Below are positions 18,877-27,455 of a DNA stretch of 64,000 nt, in pieces. Positions within the stretch are counted from its first letter, which is position 1, and every line of letters begins with the position of its first letter. The stretch is from Hyphomicrobiales bacterium (GTDB taxonomy: Bacteria; Pseudomonadota; Alphaproteobacteria; Rhizobiales; Rhizobiaceae), in NCBI GenBank assembly GCA_900473045.1, contig UCKS01000014.1, forward strand, positions 39,192 to 103,191, given 5' to 3'. Position numbers and translations under genes: made by a program. Below the pieces are notes generated by a model that was given only the letters and a program-made list of their open reading frames with translations, was not told the DNA's origin and ran no database searches.

Positions 18877-20063
18877 TTACTGTCGTTGATCGGCGGTGGT
18901 GGAGGCGGTGTGCCTGGCCGGCCGGATGGTTGATCGAGTTTGGCGTTGGCAAGGCCGAGCATCGATCCGGCATAGGCGCCGGGCGAACCAATCGCCTTTT
19001 CCTTTGCTGCCGAGCCGACGGCACCAGCGGCTCCGCCAATCCCGGCTTGCATGCCGCGCAGGGCCGCACTGGCAAGAGACGCGCCCCCTGCCCTTGCGGC
19101 ACTGGCGGCCCCGAATCCTCTGTTGGCAGCACCGATCGTCAGGAAGCCGGCGCCGAGTGCCGCGGATGCCGCTTGCCCGCCGTGACGAATGGCCTCCATG
19201 CCGCCGCCGACCGATGCGCCCTGGACCACGCCCTGCAGGATCGGCGGCACATACATGGCGATGACGAAGACAACGACCGAGATTCCGGCGATCGCTAGCG
19301 TGGTGATGAACTGTTCCGATGTCGCGGTTGGTACCTCTGCCAGACCGAGAAGGATGTCCGAGCCCATCTTGGCGATCATCACCAGCGCCATTAGCTTCAT
19401 GCCGACGGAGAAGGCGTAGACTAGGTACTTGATCGCGAAATCCTTGGTATGGGAAGAGCCGCCGAGCCCAAGCATGATCATGCCGGCGAGCAAGCCGACA
19501 TACATCTCGACCATGACGGCCACGAAGATCGCAGCGACGAGGCTGAACGACACCACGACCACGACCATGGCGAAGACGGCAGCGATCGCCAACGCGTTAT
19601 CCTCCCAGAGACCGAACTTCGCCTGTTCTGACATCTTCGTCGCGACACGAATGCCGGCATCGAAGATGTTGGCGGGAGATGCCGAGCCGCCACCGGCGCC
19701 GATCTGATAGAGACTGTCGACCACGGCCTTGGCGAACTCCGGCCCCCTGTCGAGGATAAAGGCGAACAGGCCGATAAACATGATGCGCTTGACGAGTTCA
19801 GCAAACCAACTGTCGAGCGAGGCGGCGTTGATTGCCAGCCAGACCGCAGCGATCCCGACCTCGATGCCGGCTAGGATCCAGAATAACGAGCGGGCGGCAT
19901 TCATCACCGTGGTCTCCCAGCCCTTGGCGGCGGTGACGACGGAATTTTCGAGTGTGGTCAGGACCTGGCCCTGTTGTGCCAACGCCGGCGTGGTCGCCAA
20001 CAAGACGACTGCGGTCGCGATAAACATCCGTTCAAGCGTGCGGGAAGACGGAGCAACTACCAT
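18873..20063 (-). CDS. trbL: TrbL/VirB6 polytopic T4SS protein
   Basis: 396 residues. Signal-like N-terminus, about six hydrophobic segments between residues 40 and 285 (for instance [20 protein letters not shown], and a pair around [22 protein letters not shown]), then a Gly/Ala-rich cytosolic or periplasmic tail ([12 protein letters not shown] to the proline stretch PPPPPP). VirB6-like proteins form the inner-membrane part of the DNA-translocation channel. The tail composition and the terminal proline run are typical of TrbL and vary in length between plasmids. Confidence 0.95.
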   Translation of the reverse strand: MVVAPSSRTLERMFIATAVVLLATTPALAQQGQVLTTLENSVVTAAKGWETTVMNAARSLFWILAGIEVGIAAVWLAINAASLDSWFAELVKRIMFIGLFAFILDRGPEFAKAVVDSLYQIGAGGGSASPANIFDAGIRVATKMSEQAKFGLWEDNALAIAAVFAMVVVVVSFSLVAAIFVAVMVEMYVGLLAGMIMLGLGGSSHTKDFAIKYLVYAFSVGMKLMALVMIAKMGSDILLGLAEVPTATSEQFITTLAIAGISVVVFVIAMYVPPILQGVVQGASVGGGMEAIRHGGQAASAALGAGFLTIGAANRGFGAASAARAGGASLASAALRGMQAGIGGAAGAVGSAAKEKAIGSPGAYAGSMLGLANAKLDQPSGRPGTPPPPPPINDSK

Positions 20064-20281
20064 CGCGGCTTCATCTCCTGGCCTCCGCGAATGTCGCGGT
20101 TGGCGTCTCCACCGAAGAACTCTTCACGATGTCGGCGCCGGTCTTCGGAAGGAGAGCCTGTCGCGATGGCGCCAGATCCCAAAACTGACTCCGGTCGAAA
20201 CAAGCCCGAGGTTATGGCGCTTGCACCCGCCGCGGAGACGACCGCTACAAGGGCGATAATGACGATCAGACGGGGACTCAC
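20057..20281 (-). CDS. trbK: TrbK entry-exclusion-type small protein
   Basis: 74 residues with one N-terminal hydrophobic helix (LIVIIALVAVVSAAGASAI). Position between trbJ and trbL is the position of trbK on Ti-type plasmids, where the product is implicated in entry exclusion. No lipobox cysteine is present, unlike RP4 TrbK. The C-terminus [20 protein letters not shown] repeats the C-terminus of TrbJ encoded just upstream (FFSGTERDIRGGQTMEPRW), a notable similarity between two otherwise unrelated proteins. It overlaps trbJ and trbL by a few bases. Confidence 0.8.
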   Translation of the reverse strand: MSPRLIVIIALVAVVSAAGASAITSGLFRPESVLGSGAIATGSPSEDRRRHREEFFGGDANRDIRGGQEMKPRW

Positions 20282-21087
20282 CAGCGTGGCTCCATCGTTT
20301 GGCCGCCCCTGATATCGCGCTCGGTCCCACTGAAAAATTGTTCGCGCCGCGCTTGCGCCAGATCCTTTTGCGCCTGTTCGGACTGGTACCAGGTTCCCAT
20401 CATCGTCATTTGCTGGGAGACCAGACCCCGCAGTTTCTGCATCTGCGCGACCTGCTGCGCGGCGATCTCGTGCCCGACCTGCAGCGCCTTCATCTGGCCG
20501 TCGGACGATTCCGACATTGACCTGAGCTGCGACATGGTGCTCTCCTCGCTGGAGAACTGATCGGCCGTAAGGTTGGCGGCCTTCAGGGTGCCGGCAATCG
20601 TGTCGCGATTGGTGTCGGACCAGTTTTGGTACGTGGTCGAGAAGCTCGCTCCATCCGGCAGGTTGCTCTTCATCTCGGCAAAGCTTTGGAAGCGCTGCTT
20701 GAGCAAATCATCGACATTGCCCATGGAGAAGGCGACGCCCTGGCCCTGGTTGACGACATTCTGGAGATTCTTCAGGTCGTCTTCGACCTGGCCCCAGATA
20801 TGGTTCGGAAGCTGCGCCGTGTTCTGCAGCATGTTGTTGTAGATGTTGAGCTGGTTCTGGATCTGTTCAGCGAGCTGCGAGATCTGAGTGATCTGGTTGT
20901 TCACCTGCTCGGCGGACTTGCCGACTAGGCTGATCAGTTCGGCATTATTGGCAAGCTGCGTCCATTCGGTTGCTTGCCCCGTGACACCCCCGGCTTGCGC
21001 AGGAAGAGAAAGAGCAGACGAGAGCACGAGAGCCGCACCAACCGCGGCGCGCGATGTCCTAGTGGATGGGAATGAGCGTGTCGGCAT
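20278..21087 (-). CDS. trbJ: TrbJ/VirB5 pilus-tip or adhesin-like T4SS protein
   Basis: 269 residues when started at the ATG at 21087, which gives a proper signal peptide (TSRAAVGAALVLSSALSLPAQAGG); the open frame continues upstream into trbE but those residues are Arg/Ser-rich shadow of trbE. The mature protein is almost entirely alpha-helical coiled coil (NNQITQISQLAEQIQNQLN, SQLRSMSESSDGQMKALQVG), like VirB5/TrbJ minor pilus subunits. It overlaps the end of trbE by 29 bp. The tail RDIRGGQTMEPRW is shared with TrbK. Confidence 0.92.
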   Translation of the reverse strand: MPTRSFPSTRTSRAAVGAALVLSSALSLPAQAGGVTGQATEWTQLANNAELISLVGKSAEQVNNQITQISQLAEQIQNQLNIYNNMLQNTAQLPNHIWGQVEDDLKNLQNVVNQGQGVAFSMGNVDDLLKQRFQSFAEMKSNLPDGASFSTTYQNWSDTNRDTIAGTLKAANLTADQFSSEESTMSQLRSMSESSDGQMKALQVGHEIAAQQVAQMQKLRGLVSQQMTMMGTWYQSEQAQKDLAQARREQFFSGTERDIRGGQTMEPRW

Positions 21088-23521
21088 GGGCGATCCCCCT
21101 TTGCTGGAGCCAATGGAGAGGCCAGCTGGCCCCATGTTCAAGATGCAGAGCGCGGATGCGCTTGAGGTCTTCCTTTCCGGACGCTCCGACAAAAGAGAGC
21201 GCCACCGGCCCAAGCGCCATGTCGAACAGTCGGCGCCCCTCGGGCGAGACGACGTAGTAGTCACGCTTCGGGATCGCGGTCGCGACGATCTCGATCTGCC
21301 GCTCGTTGAAGCCGATGCGCTCGTAGAATTCGCGCGTGCCCGGCTCCCGCGCGGCGCCATTCGGCAGGCAGATCTTGGTCGGGCAGGATTCCTTCAGCAC
21401 ATCGATGATGCCGGACCGTTCGGCATCAGAGATCGACTGTGTGGCGAGCACCACAGCGCAATTGGCCTTGCGCAGTACCTTCAGCCATTCCCTGATCTTG
21501 TCGCGGAACACCGGGTGGCCGAGCATCAGCCAGGCCTCGTCAAGAATGATCAGGCTGGGCGCACCGGTCAGGCGCTTTTCGATGCGTCGGAAGAGATAGG
21601 TCAGAACGGGCACAAGGTTGCGCTCGCCCATATTCATCAGCTCCTCGATCTCGAAGCACTGGAAGGCGCCGAGCGCCAGCCCGTCTGCTTCAGCGTCGAG
21701 CAGCTGACCCATAGGCCCATCGACGGTGTAGTGATGCAGAGCGTCCTTGATCTCCCGCATCTGGACACCCGAGACGAAGTCCGAGAGCGAGCGGCCGCGG
21801 GACTCGGCCATCAGGCCGACCTGCCGTGAAATGGCATTGCGGTAGTCCGGAGTGATCGTCACGCCCTGCAGTGCCACCAGCATCTCGATCCACTCGGAGG
21901 CGAAAGCACGATCGCCATCGGTCGAGAGCTCGGCTAGCGGGCAGAACGAAAGTGCCCTCCCCTCCCCTGCTTCCTGAGCGTCGCCACCGATCTGATAATG
22001 ATCGCCGCCTAGCCCCAGCGTCAGCGGAAGCATCGAGCCACCCTTGTCGAAGGCGAAGATCTGCGCACCCGCGTAGCGTCGGAACTGGGCTGCGATCAGT
22101 GAGAGCAGCGTTGATTTGCCGGAGCCGGTCGGGCCGAAGATCAGCGTGTGGCCGACATCGTCGACATGCAGGTTCAGCCTGAACGGCGTCGATCCGCTGG
22201 CAACCTGCATCAGCGGGGGCGCTCCGACCGGATAGAATGGGCACGGTGCTATCGGGCTTCCGGACCAGATCGAATTGAGCGGGATGAGGTCGGCGAGATT
22301 GCGCGTGTTGATCAGCGGTTCGCGGATATTGGCATAGGACACGCCCGGCAGGCTGCCGAGAAAGGCATCGGTCGCGTTTATTGTCTCGATCCGTGCGCCA
22401 AAACCTTCCGCCTGGATCAGCCGGCGGACCGCCTCACACTTTTCTTGAAGACGGATTTGATCCTCATCGAAGAGGATGATGACCGGCGTATAGTAGCCAT
22501 AGGCCACGAGCTGCGACGACGCCTCTGCGATCGCGTCCTCGGTCTCGGCCACCATGAGCATGGCATCCTGGTCGAGCGACCGCGACTGCGTCTGAAACAG
22601 TTGGTCGAAGAAGGGCCGCACCTTTTGTTGCCATTTCTTGCGTGTGCGCTCGAGCCTTGCGCGGGCTTCCTCGGCGTCAAGGAATACGAAGCGGGACGAC
22701 CAGCGATACGTCAGCGGCATCAGGTCGAGACTGTTGAGGATTCCCGGCCAGCTTTCCGCGGGCAGGCCATCGATCGCTACCACACCGAGAAACCGGTTCT
22801 CGACCAGTGGCGTCAGACCGTGCTGCAACTCCGCCGTGACCAGCCAGTCGAGGTACATGGGGATCTCTGGGAGACGCACCGGGTGGTTCTCGCCGGTGAT
22901 GCAGAAGCGGATGAACTGGAAGAGCTCGTCGTAGCGGGCGACGCGATGACCGCCGCGCTCTGGCGTTTCGCGAGTCATCATCCGTCTGATCGATACGACG
23001 TTGGCGAGATATTGCTCGACCTCGCGGATCGACGTCAGAAAACTTGTCCGCGCCTTGTCGGCATAGGTGGCGGATCGGCTGCCGACGTCGGAATAGACAT
23101 AGCGCGTCAGTCCGGACCGCCGCGGTTCCGGTGGGCGCCAGGTCAGTATCAGGGCATGACGGCTTTCGTAATGCCCTCTCTCCTTCTGGAAATGCGCCCG
23201 CCGTTCCGCATCGATGGCGCGGGTGACCGGATCGGGGAAATGGCTGGCTTCCTCCGTTGGATAATCCCCCGTCGGCACCCTGACAGCCTCAACCTGGATC
23301 ATCCAGCCCGAGCCGAGGCGCGACAGGATGGCATTGATCTGGCGTGAAACCTCGTTGCGCTCGACGTCGGTCGAACTTTCGCTGTCCGGTCCGGCAAAAT
23401 ACCAGCCGGCCATCAGCGAGCCGTCCTTCAGGAGAATGACGCCATTGTCGACCAGCCCGGCATAGGGAACGAGATCGGCAAAGGACGGTCCGGAATGGCG
23501 GAAGGATTTGAGAGCAACCAT
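21059..23521 (-). CDS. trbE: TrbE/VirB4 ATPase of the conjugative T4SS
   Basis: 820 residues from the ATG at 23521 (MVALKSFRHSGPSFADLV, the usual TrbE start, with GAGGG upstream); an ATG at 23548 would overlap the end of trbD. The N-terminal half is the VirB4 docking domain, the C-terminal half a RecA-like ATPase with Walker A FGPTGSGKST near 460 and Walker B LIILDEAWLMLGH, plus VLATQSISDAERSG. It powers pilus assembly and substrate passage at the inner membrane. Confidence 0.95.
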   Translation of the reverse strand: MVALKSFRHSGPSFADLVPYAGLVDNGVILLKDGSLMAGWYFAGPDSESSTDVERNEVSRQINAILSRLGSGWMIQVEAVRVPTGDYPTEEASHFPDPVTRAIDAERRAHFQKERGHYESRHALILTWRPPEPRRSGLTRYVYSDVGSRSATYADKARTSFLTSIREVEQYLANVVSIRRMMTRETPERGGHRVARYDELFQFIRFCITGENHPVRLPEIPMYLDWLVTAELQHGLTPLVENRFLGVVAIDGLPAESWPGILNSLDLMPLTYRWSSRFVFLDAEEARARLERTRKKWQQKVRPFFDQLFQTQSRSLDQDAMLMVAETEDAIAEASSQLVAYGYYTPVIILFDEDQIRLQEKCEAVRRLIQAEGFGARIETINATDAFLGSLPGVSYANIREPLINTRNLADLIPLNSIWSGSPIAPCPFYPVGAPPLMQVASGSTPFRLNLHVDDVGHTLIFGPTGSGKSTLLSLIAAQFRRYAGAQIFAFDKGGSMLPLTLGLGGDHYQIGGDAQEAGEGRALSFCPLAELSTDGDRAFASEWIEMLVALQGVTITPDYRNAISRQVGLMAESRGRSLSDFVSGVQMREIKDALHHYTVDGPMGQLLDAEADGLALGAFQCFEIEELMNMGERNLVPVLTYLFRRIEKRLTGAPSLIILDEAWLMLGHPVFRDKIREWLKVLRKANCAVVLATQSISDAERSGIIDVLKESCPTKICLPNGAAREPGTREFYERIGFNERQIEIVATAIPKRDYYVVSPEGRRLFDMALGPVALSFVGASGKEDLKRIRALHLEHGASWPLHWLQQRGIAHADTLIPIH

Positions 23522-23532
23522 GCCGTAGGCCC

Positions 23533-23832
23533 TCAATACCTGCGCCACGGCGATGACGTCGCGCGGTAGAAGGTCTTGTAGGAGATATGCCGGATATAGA
23601 CCCTTCGCATCAGCGGATCAGCCTTGGCCATCGCTCGAAGGGCTGCGACCGTTACCACCCAGATTGCGATGCCGAACAGCGCCGCATACCAGGTCAGGAC
23701 GACGAAGATCAGGATGACGGCGGCGAGCGCCGTCACAAGCACAAGCTCGCGATCGGCGCCCATCAACAGACTTGGGCGCGACAGCGCTCGATGCACCCGC
23801 GACCGGATGAGGTTGGAACCGACTTCAACCAC
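23533..23832 (-). CDS. trbD: TrbD/VirB3 small membrane protein of the conjugative T4SS
   Basis: 99 residues from a GTG at 23832 that overlaps the trbC stop codon (23825); the longer frame upstream is a trbC shadow. The sequence [22 protein letters not shown] followed by two hydrophobic helices ([36 protein letters not shown]) is the TrbD/VirB3 signature, and 99 residues is the family length. It works with TrbE; in some T4SS the two are fused. The stop is 11 bp from the trbE start. Confidence 0.88.
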   Translation of the reverse strand: MVEVGSNLIRSRVHRALSRPSLLMGADRELVLVTALAAVILIFVVLTWYAALFGIAIWVVTVAALRAMAKADPLMRRVYIRHISYKTFYRATSSPWRRY

Positions 23833-24235
23833 GTCCCCCCTCCCCTGCCACGGACAGCATCGTCCCTGGGACAGAGATAACCGAAGCAAAACCTGCCTCG
23901 GCTTGATGCTCGCCAATCGATGCGCCGGTCGCGCCGAACAGGGCGACGATCTGGGTGGCGCCGAGCAGAACGCCGCCGACCAGGGCGACGTAGCAAAGGC
24001 GACGGGCGAAATCGTTGAGTTCGCCGCCAAAGATCAGCATGGCGCCGGCGATCGCGACGGCGGCAAGCGCGATGAATCCGGCGACGGGGCCTGTGATCGA
24101 CTGCTGGATCTGCTGTAGCGGCGATTCCCACGGAAGGCCACCGCCACCTGAGCCCGCTAACGCAGGCTCCGAAAGGCTTAAGGAGACGGCAGTAAACACG
24201 CTCAATGCGAGAATGGAATAGGTCTTACGCGACAT
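23825..24235 (-). CDS. trbC: TrbC/VirB2 pilin
   Basis: 136 residues from ATG 24235 ([11 protein letters not shown]), which has GAGGA 6 nt upstream; an ATG at 24259 is an alternative. Signal peptide to about the PALAGSGGG region, then two long hydrophobic helices ([21 protein letters not shown] and [20 protein letters not shown]) separated by the short charged loop [10 protein letters not shown], the pattern of VirB2/TrbC propilins. It forms the conjugative pilus after processing. A C-terminal Gly-rich tail overlaps trbD. Confidence 0.92.
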   Translation of the reverse strand: MSRKTYSILALSVFTAVSLSLSEPALAGSGGGGLPWESPLQQIQQSITGPVAGFIALAAVAIAGAMLIFGGELNDFARRLCYVALVGGVLLGATQIVALFGATGASIGEHQAEAGFASVISVPGTMLSVAGEGGRG

Positions 24236-25196
24236 GGCTGTCCTCGTCGATCTGGGCATAGTGTTCTGTCTGATAGTGGCTGTTGCGGTATCCCTCGATG
24301 TGGATCACCTCGCGGACCCGCCTCCCCTTTCCCGTCCGCTCGATCGAGACGACCAGATCGACCGCCTCGCCGATCACCTCCTGCATTGGCTGCTGGCTCA
24401 CTTCTGCCGTTAGCTGTTCCAGCCGGCGCAGCGCCGACATCGCAGTGTTGGAGTGGATGGTGGTGACCCCGCCGGGATGGCCAGTGTTCCAGGCCTTCAG
24501 GAGCGTGAGCGCTGCACCGTCGCGGACCTCGCCGACGATGATACGGTCCGGCCGCAGTCGCATGGTGCTTTTCAGGAGGCGGGCCATATCGATCGTATCG
24601 CTGGTATGCAGGCCCACTGCGTTTTCGGCTGCGCACTGGATTTCGGCGGTATCCTCGAGGATGACCATGCGATCGTCGGGTGCGCTCAAGACGATCTCGG
24701 CGATGATTGCGTTAGCGAGCGTGGTTTTTCCGGAGCCAGTGCCCCCGGAAATGACGATGTTCATGCGAGCGTCAATCGCGCTACGGATGGCAGACGCTTG
24801 CGCCTCCGTCATCACCTTCGAGGACACGTAATCACTGAGCGGTATGAGACGCGAGGCGCGGCGTCGGATCGTGAAGGCGGGTCCGGATACGATTGGCGGA
24901 AGCAGACCCTCGAAGCGATGGCCACCGATCGGCAGTTCGCCGGAGATGATCGGGCGCTCGTCATCTGCCTCCGACTGCAGTGCGTGGGCCACACTGCCGA
25001 TCACGACTTCCGCAGCCGCTGGCGCCATGACCCCGGCTTCGGCTACACCGTGACCGAGGCGTTCAATGAACAGTCGGCCGTCAGGGTTGAGCATGATCTC
25101 GACGACTGTTGCATCGTCGAGCGCTACGCAGAGCTGGTCGCCAAGTGCGTCCTGGAGTTTGCGGACAAGTCTTGTGTGGGAGCGAAGCTGGGTCAC
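24225..25196 (-). CDS. trbB: TrbB/VirB11 traffic ATPase of the conjugative T4SS
   Basis: 323 residues, a hexameric VirB11/GspE-type ATPase at the cytosolic face. N-terminal domain with [22 protein letters not shown]; Walker [12 protein letters not shown] at about 147-157, the Asp box [10 protein letters not shown], Walker [29 protein letters not shown] (in part), and a His box [11 protein letters not shown]. It controls pilus biogenesis and substrate translocation. First trb gene after traI, overlapping it by 4 bp. Confidence 0.95.
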   Translation of the reverse strand: MTQLRSHTRLVRKLQDALGDQLCVALDDATVVEIMLNPDGRLFIERLGHGVAEAGVMAPAAAEVVIGSVAHALQSEADDERPIISGELPIGGHRFEGLLPPIVSGPAFTIRRRASRLIPLSDYVSSKVMTEAQASAIRSAIDARMNIVISGGTGSGKTTLANAIIAEIVLSAPDDRMVILEDTAEIQCAAENAVGLHTSDTIDMARLLKSTMRLRPDRIIVGEVRDGAALTLLKAWNTGHPGGVTTIHSNTAMSALRRLEQLTAEVSQQPMQEVIGEAVDLVVSIERTGKGRRVREVIHIEGYRNSHYQTEHYAQIDEDSHVA

Positions 25197-25828
25197 GCTG
25201 CGCTCCTCTCCGAATGATCTTCAGTACGAGAGAGAGCGGACCGATAGCTCGATGGGCGAACCTGTTCGAAGCTCTCCTGATCCGCTGGAAGTGTGCCGGC
25301 AATGGCGACAGTGTTGCCAATTGCCACCGGTTCACCCAACCGCGCCATTGGCCAGCCTGCCCGGTTCAGGATGCGCTCGAAACGAAGATCAGTGGCGGTA
25401 ACGATCCTGTGGTAACCATTCGCCATCGACCATTCGATGATACCGGCGAACATGGTGAGTGTTGCCAGGTGGAGCTGACCCCCTCCCCTACCTGCGGGCA
25501 AAGTCGTATCAACGCAGAAGCGCGAACTCTCGATCATTGCGCCGTTTGCATTGAGCGAACCATCCCTCAAGAGTTGCGGAAACGTCAGCTCCAGCATGGT
25601 CGGGCCCACAGCGGGAAGGAGGCGTGCGCATCCGACCACCTTGTTGCTGGAGGTGGCGAGGATGTAGGTTGGATTGAGTTCGTCGTACTGATCCCGCTCG
25701 CCACCATCCATGACGGTGACGTCCCATTCGAGCCGCCCGCCAAATACGTCGGCGCGCAGCCTGTACATCTGCTTGAGAAGAGTCTGATGCTCGACATATC
25801 GGTCGGGCGAGATGGTGAAAACCTGCAT
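25193..25828 (-). CDS. traI: TraI, LuxI-family acyl-homoserine-lactone synthase
   Basis: 211 residues, the standard length for autoinducer synthases. The invariant LuxI residues are present: Arg25 and Phe29 (YRLRADVF), Trp35 (LEW), Asp46 and Asp49 (ERDQYDELNP), the ArgLeuLeuPro segment (CARLLPAVGPTML) and Glu-Ser-Ser-Arg-Phe (IESSRFCVD). It makes an N-acyl-homoserine lactone from SAM and an acyl-ACP; on Ti-type plasmids this is 3-oxo-C8-HSL, but the acyl chain cannot be read here. It heads the trb operon, and two tra-box palindromes lie 62 and 151 bp upstream. The LuxR partner TraR and the antiactivator TraM are not in the window. Confidence 0.95.
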   Translation of the reverse strand: MQVFTISPDRYVEHQTLLKQMYRLRADVFGGRLEWDVTVMDGGERDQYDELNPTYILATSSNKVVGCARLLPAVGPTMLELTFPQLLRDGSLNANGAMIESSRFCVDTTLPAGRGGGQLHLATLTMFAGIIEWSMANGYHRIVTATDLRFERILNRAGWPMARLGEPVAIGNTVAIAGTLPADQESFEQVRPSSYRSALSRTEDHSERSAA

Positions 25829-25889
25829 CCTTGTCTCCGCGTGAACTTCGTCAGCCGGATGAAGATCATCTCAATCCACGGTTGGCCAT

Positions 25890-25903
25890 CTGCAGATCTG
25901 CAG
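25890..25903. promoter_or_regulatory. tra box 1 (TraR-type LuxR binding site)
   Basis: CTGCAGATCTGCAG is a perfect 14-bp palindrome whose central TGCAGATCTGCA equals the core of the Agrobacterium tra box. It is 62 bp upstream of the traI start, in position to activate traI-trb. Confidence 0.8.
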
Positions 25904-25978
25904 GCGGTGATTCTGGTGAGTCGGGGTAGCCGAGTTGTGAATCAAACCACGGCGGGGTGTGCGAAATGCGCTGGATTT

Positions 25979-25992
25979 CTGCAGATCTGCAG
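25979..25992. promoter_or_regulatory. tra box 2 (TraR-type LuxR binding site)
   Basis: A second identical CTGCAGATCTGCAG palindrome, 89 bp to the right of the first and about 200 bp upstream of repA. It may activate repABC, the leftward operon, or both. Confidence 0.8.
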
Positions 25993-26137
25993 TTTCCACC
26001 GAGTTTACCTCCTGGATTAATTCTGCCTAACTGTCAGTAACACCTCGCAGATTCGGCGGAGGCCCGCCGGTCGGGGTAATGTCGTTAACTCCTTGTTAAC
26101 CCTATTTTCCTTGCCACGGTTTGAGAATCGGGCGATT

Positions 26138-26176
26138 GTCACGATAATTGGATCAAATCCTGAAAATTATCGTGAC
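26138..26176. promoter_or_regulatory. inverted repeat upstream of repA (candidate RepA/RepB operator)
   Basis: Two perfect 12-bp arms, GTCACGATAATT and its reverse complement, are separated by 15 bp and end 17 bp before the repA ATG. RepA (helped by RepB) autorepresses repABC at a site near the repA start in related plasmids, so this is the natural candidate. Its overlap with the repA leader also makes an mRNA hairpin possible. Confidence 0.5.
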
Positions 26177-26193
26177 TGAAGGCGAATAGCTAA

Positions 26194-27381
26194 ATGAACG
26201 TGAAAATGGCCGCTTTGGAAAAAGTGACGAGTTTCGCGGATACCATTCTCGCACAAGGCGGGGATATTTCCTCGAAGCTCGACATGCTGAGGCAGGAGAA
26301 ATTCCCGCCGAACGCGCAAAAGACGCTTCGCCAATTTTCGCTGGCGGAAGTCGCGGATTTTGTCGGCGTTTCGCAAAGCTATCTGAAGAAGCTTCACCTC
26401 CAAGGAAAAGGCGTCGAGCCGACAACTACTTCGACTGGCCGACGTTACTATACAGCCGATCAGGTCAACGAACTTCGCCAACTTCTCGATCGTGTCCCGC
26501 ATCGCCAAGCCCATGAAAAGCTTCAGGTCATCGCGGTCGTCAACTTTAAGGGTGGCTCGGGAAAGACCACGACGTCGGCTCACCTGGCGCAGTTTTTGGC
26601 GCTGAAAGGCTATCGTGTGCTTGCGGTTGATCTCGACCCCCAAGCCTCGCTAACGGCGCTTTATGGCATCCAGCCGGAGCTGGACGAGAAGAAGTCTTTC
26701 TACGAGGCACTGCGTTACGACGATCAGCGCAAGTCGATCAAAGACGTCATCCAGCCCACGAACTTTCCTAACTTGGATGTGGTGCCAGCCAACCTTGAAC
26801 TGCAAGAATACGAGTATGACACGCCGATCGCGATGCAGCGCAAGGATTCGACTGCGGGCAAGCTCTTCTACACCCGCATTGGCGATGCGTTGGCAGAAGT
26901 CGACGATCAATATGATGTCATCGTCATCGACTGCCCTCCCCAACTCGGTTATCTCACGCTGACAGCGCTGACTGCGGCAACATCAGTCCTTATTACCGTG
27001 CATCCCCAAATGCTCGACATCATGTCGATGTCCCAGTTCCTATTGATGCTTGGCGAGATCCTCAAGAGTGTTGAGGGTGTGGGCGTCGATGTGTCGCTCG
27101 ACTGGTTCCGCTATCTCGTCACTCGCTACGAGCCCACCGACATTCCGCAACAGCAAATGGTCGGCTTCATGCAATCAATGTTTGCGCAGCAGATGATGAA
27201 AAATCACATGGTCAAGTCGACCGCGGTGTCCGATGCAGGACTGACGAAGCAGAGTTTGTACGAGGTCGAGCGTGCGCAGTTCACCGCGACCACATACGAC
27301 CGAGCGCGTGAATCGATGGATGCCGTGAACAACGAAGTGATCGAACTCCTGCAGAAGGCATGGGGGCGACGTCATGCGTAG
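26194..27381 (+). CDS. repA: RepA, ParA-type partitioning ATPase and autorepressor
   Basis: 395 residues, the usual RepA length. An N-terminal DNA-binding region with a MerR-like helix-turn-helix (LRQFSLAEVADFVGVSQSYLKKLHLQG, then RRYYTADQVNELRQLL) precedes the ParA/MinD ATPase: deviant Walker A KGGSGKTT at 119-126, switch VLAVDLDPQASLT, and VIVIDCPPQLGYLTL. It positions the plasmid together with RepB-parS complexes and represses the repABC promoter. Followed by repB after 74 bp that hold a candidate parS. Confidence 0.96.
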   Translation: MNVKMAALEKVTSFADTILAQGGDISSKLDMLRQEKFPPNAQKTLRQFSLAEVADFVGVSQSYLKKLHLQGKGVEPTTTSTGRRYYTADQVNELRQLLDRVPHRQAHEKLQVIAVVNFKGGSGKTTTSAHLAQFLALKGYRVLAVDLDPQASLTALYGIQPELDEKKSFYEALRYDDQRKSIKDVIQPTNFPNLDVVPANLELQEYEYDTPIAMQRKDSTAGKLFYTRIGDALAEVDDQYDVIVIDCPPQLGYLTLTALTAATSVLITVHPQMLDIMSMSQFLLMLGEILKSVEGVGVDVSLDWFRYLVTRYEPTDIPQQQMVGFMQSMFAQQMMKNHMVKSTAVSDAGLTKQSLYEVERAQFTATTYDRARESMDAVNNEVIELLQKAWGRRHA

Positions 27382-27385
27382 TCGA

Positions 27386-27401
27386 TTGTCAGCGGTACAA
27401 A
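27386..27401. promoter_or_regulatory. candidate parS (copy 1, repA-repB gap)
   Basis: TTGTCAGCGGTACAAA occurs here and again, identically over 16 bp, just after repC (29834). The outer bases TTTGT/ACAAA (TTGT here) are inverted, so it is a partial palindrome of the size of a ParB/RepB site. In Ti-type plasmids RepB binds sites in the repA-repB gap. Confidence 0.5.
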
Positions 27402-27455
27402 CCGTACTTTTCGGAAATGAAAACAGCAGTTTGAGTGACTACGGGGTGCAATTCA

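Larger units (their letters stand above)
25829..26193. promoter_or_regulatory. divergent traI-trb / repABC control region
   Basis: This 365-bp region contains, from left to right, tra box 1, tra box 2 and a long inverted repeat just before repA. It is the same arrangement as on octopine Ti plasmids, where TraR bound at such boxes activates both trb transfer genes and repABC copy number. Confidence 0.75.

Noticed and set aside
21088..21360. Upstream extension of the trbJ frame
   Set aside because: It lies inside trbE in another frame; the signal peptide begins at 21087.
23833..24030. Upstream extension of the trbD frame
   Set aside because: It is the shadow of trbC; the GTG at 23832 gives the family length of 99 residues.
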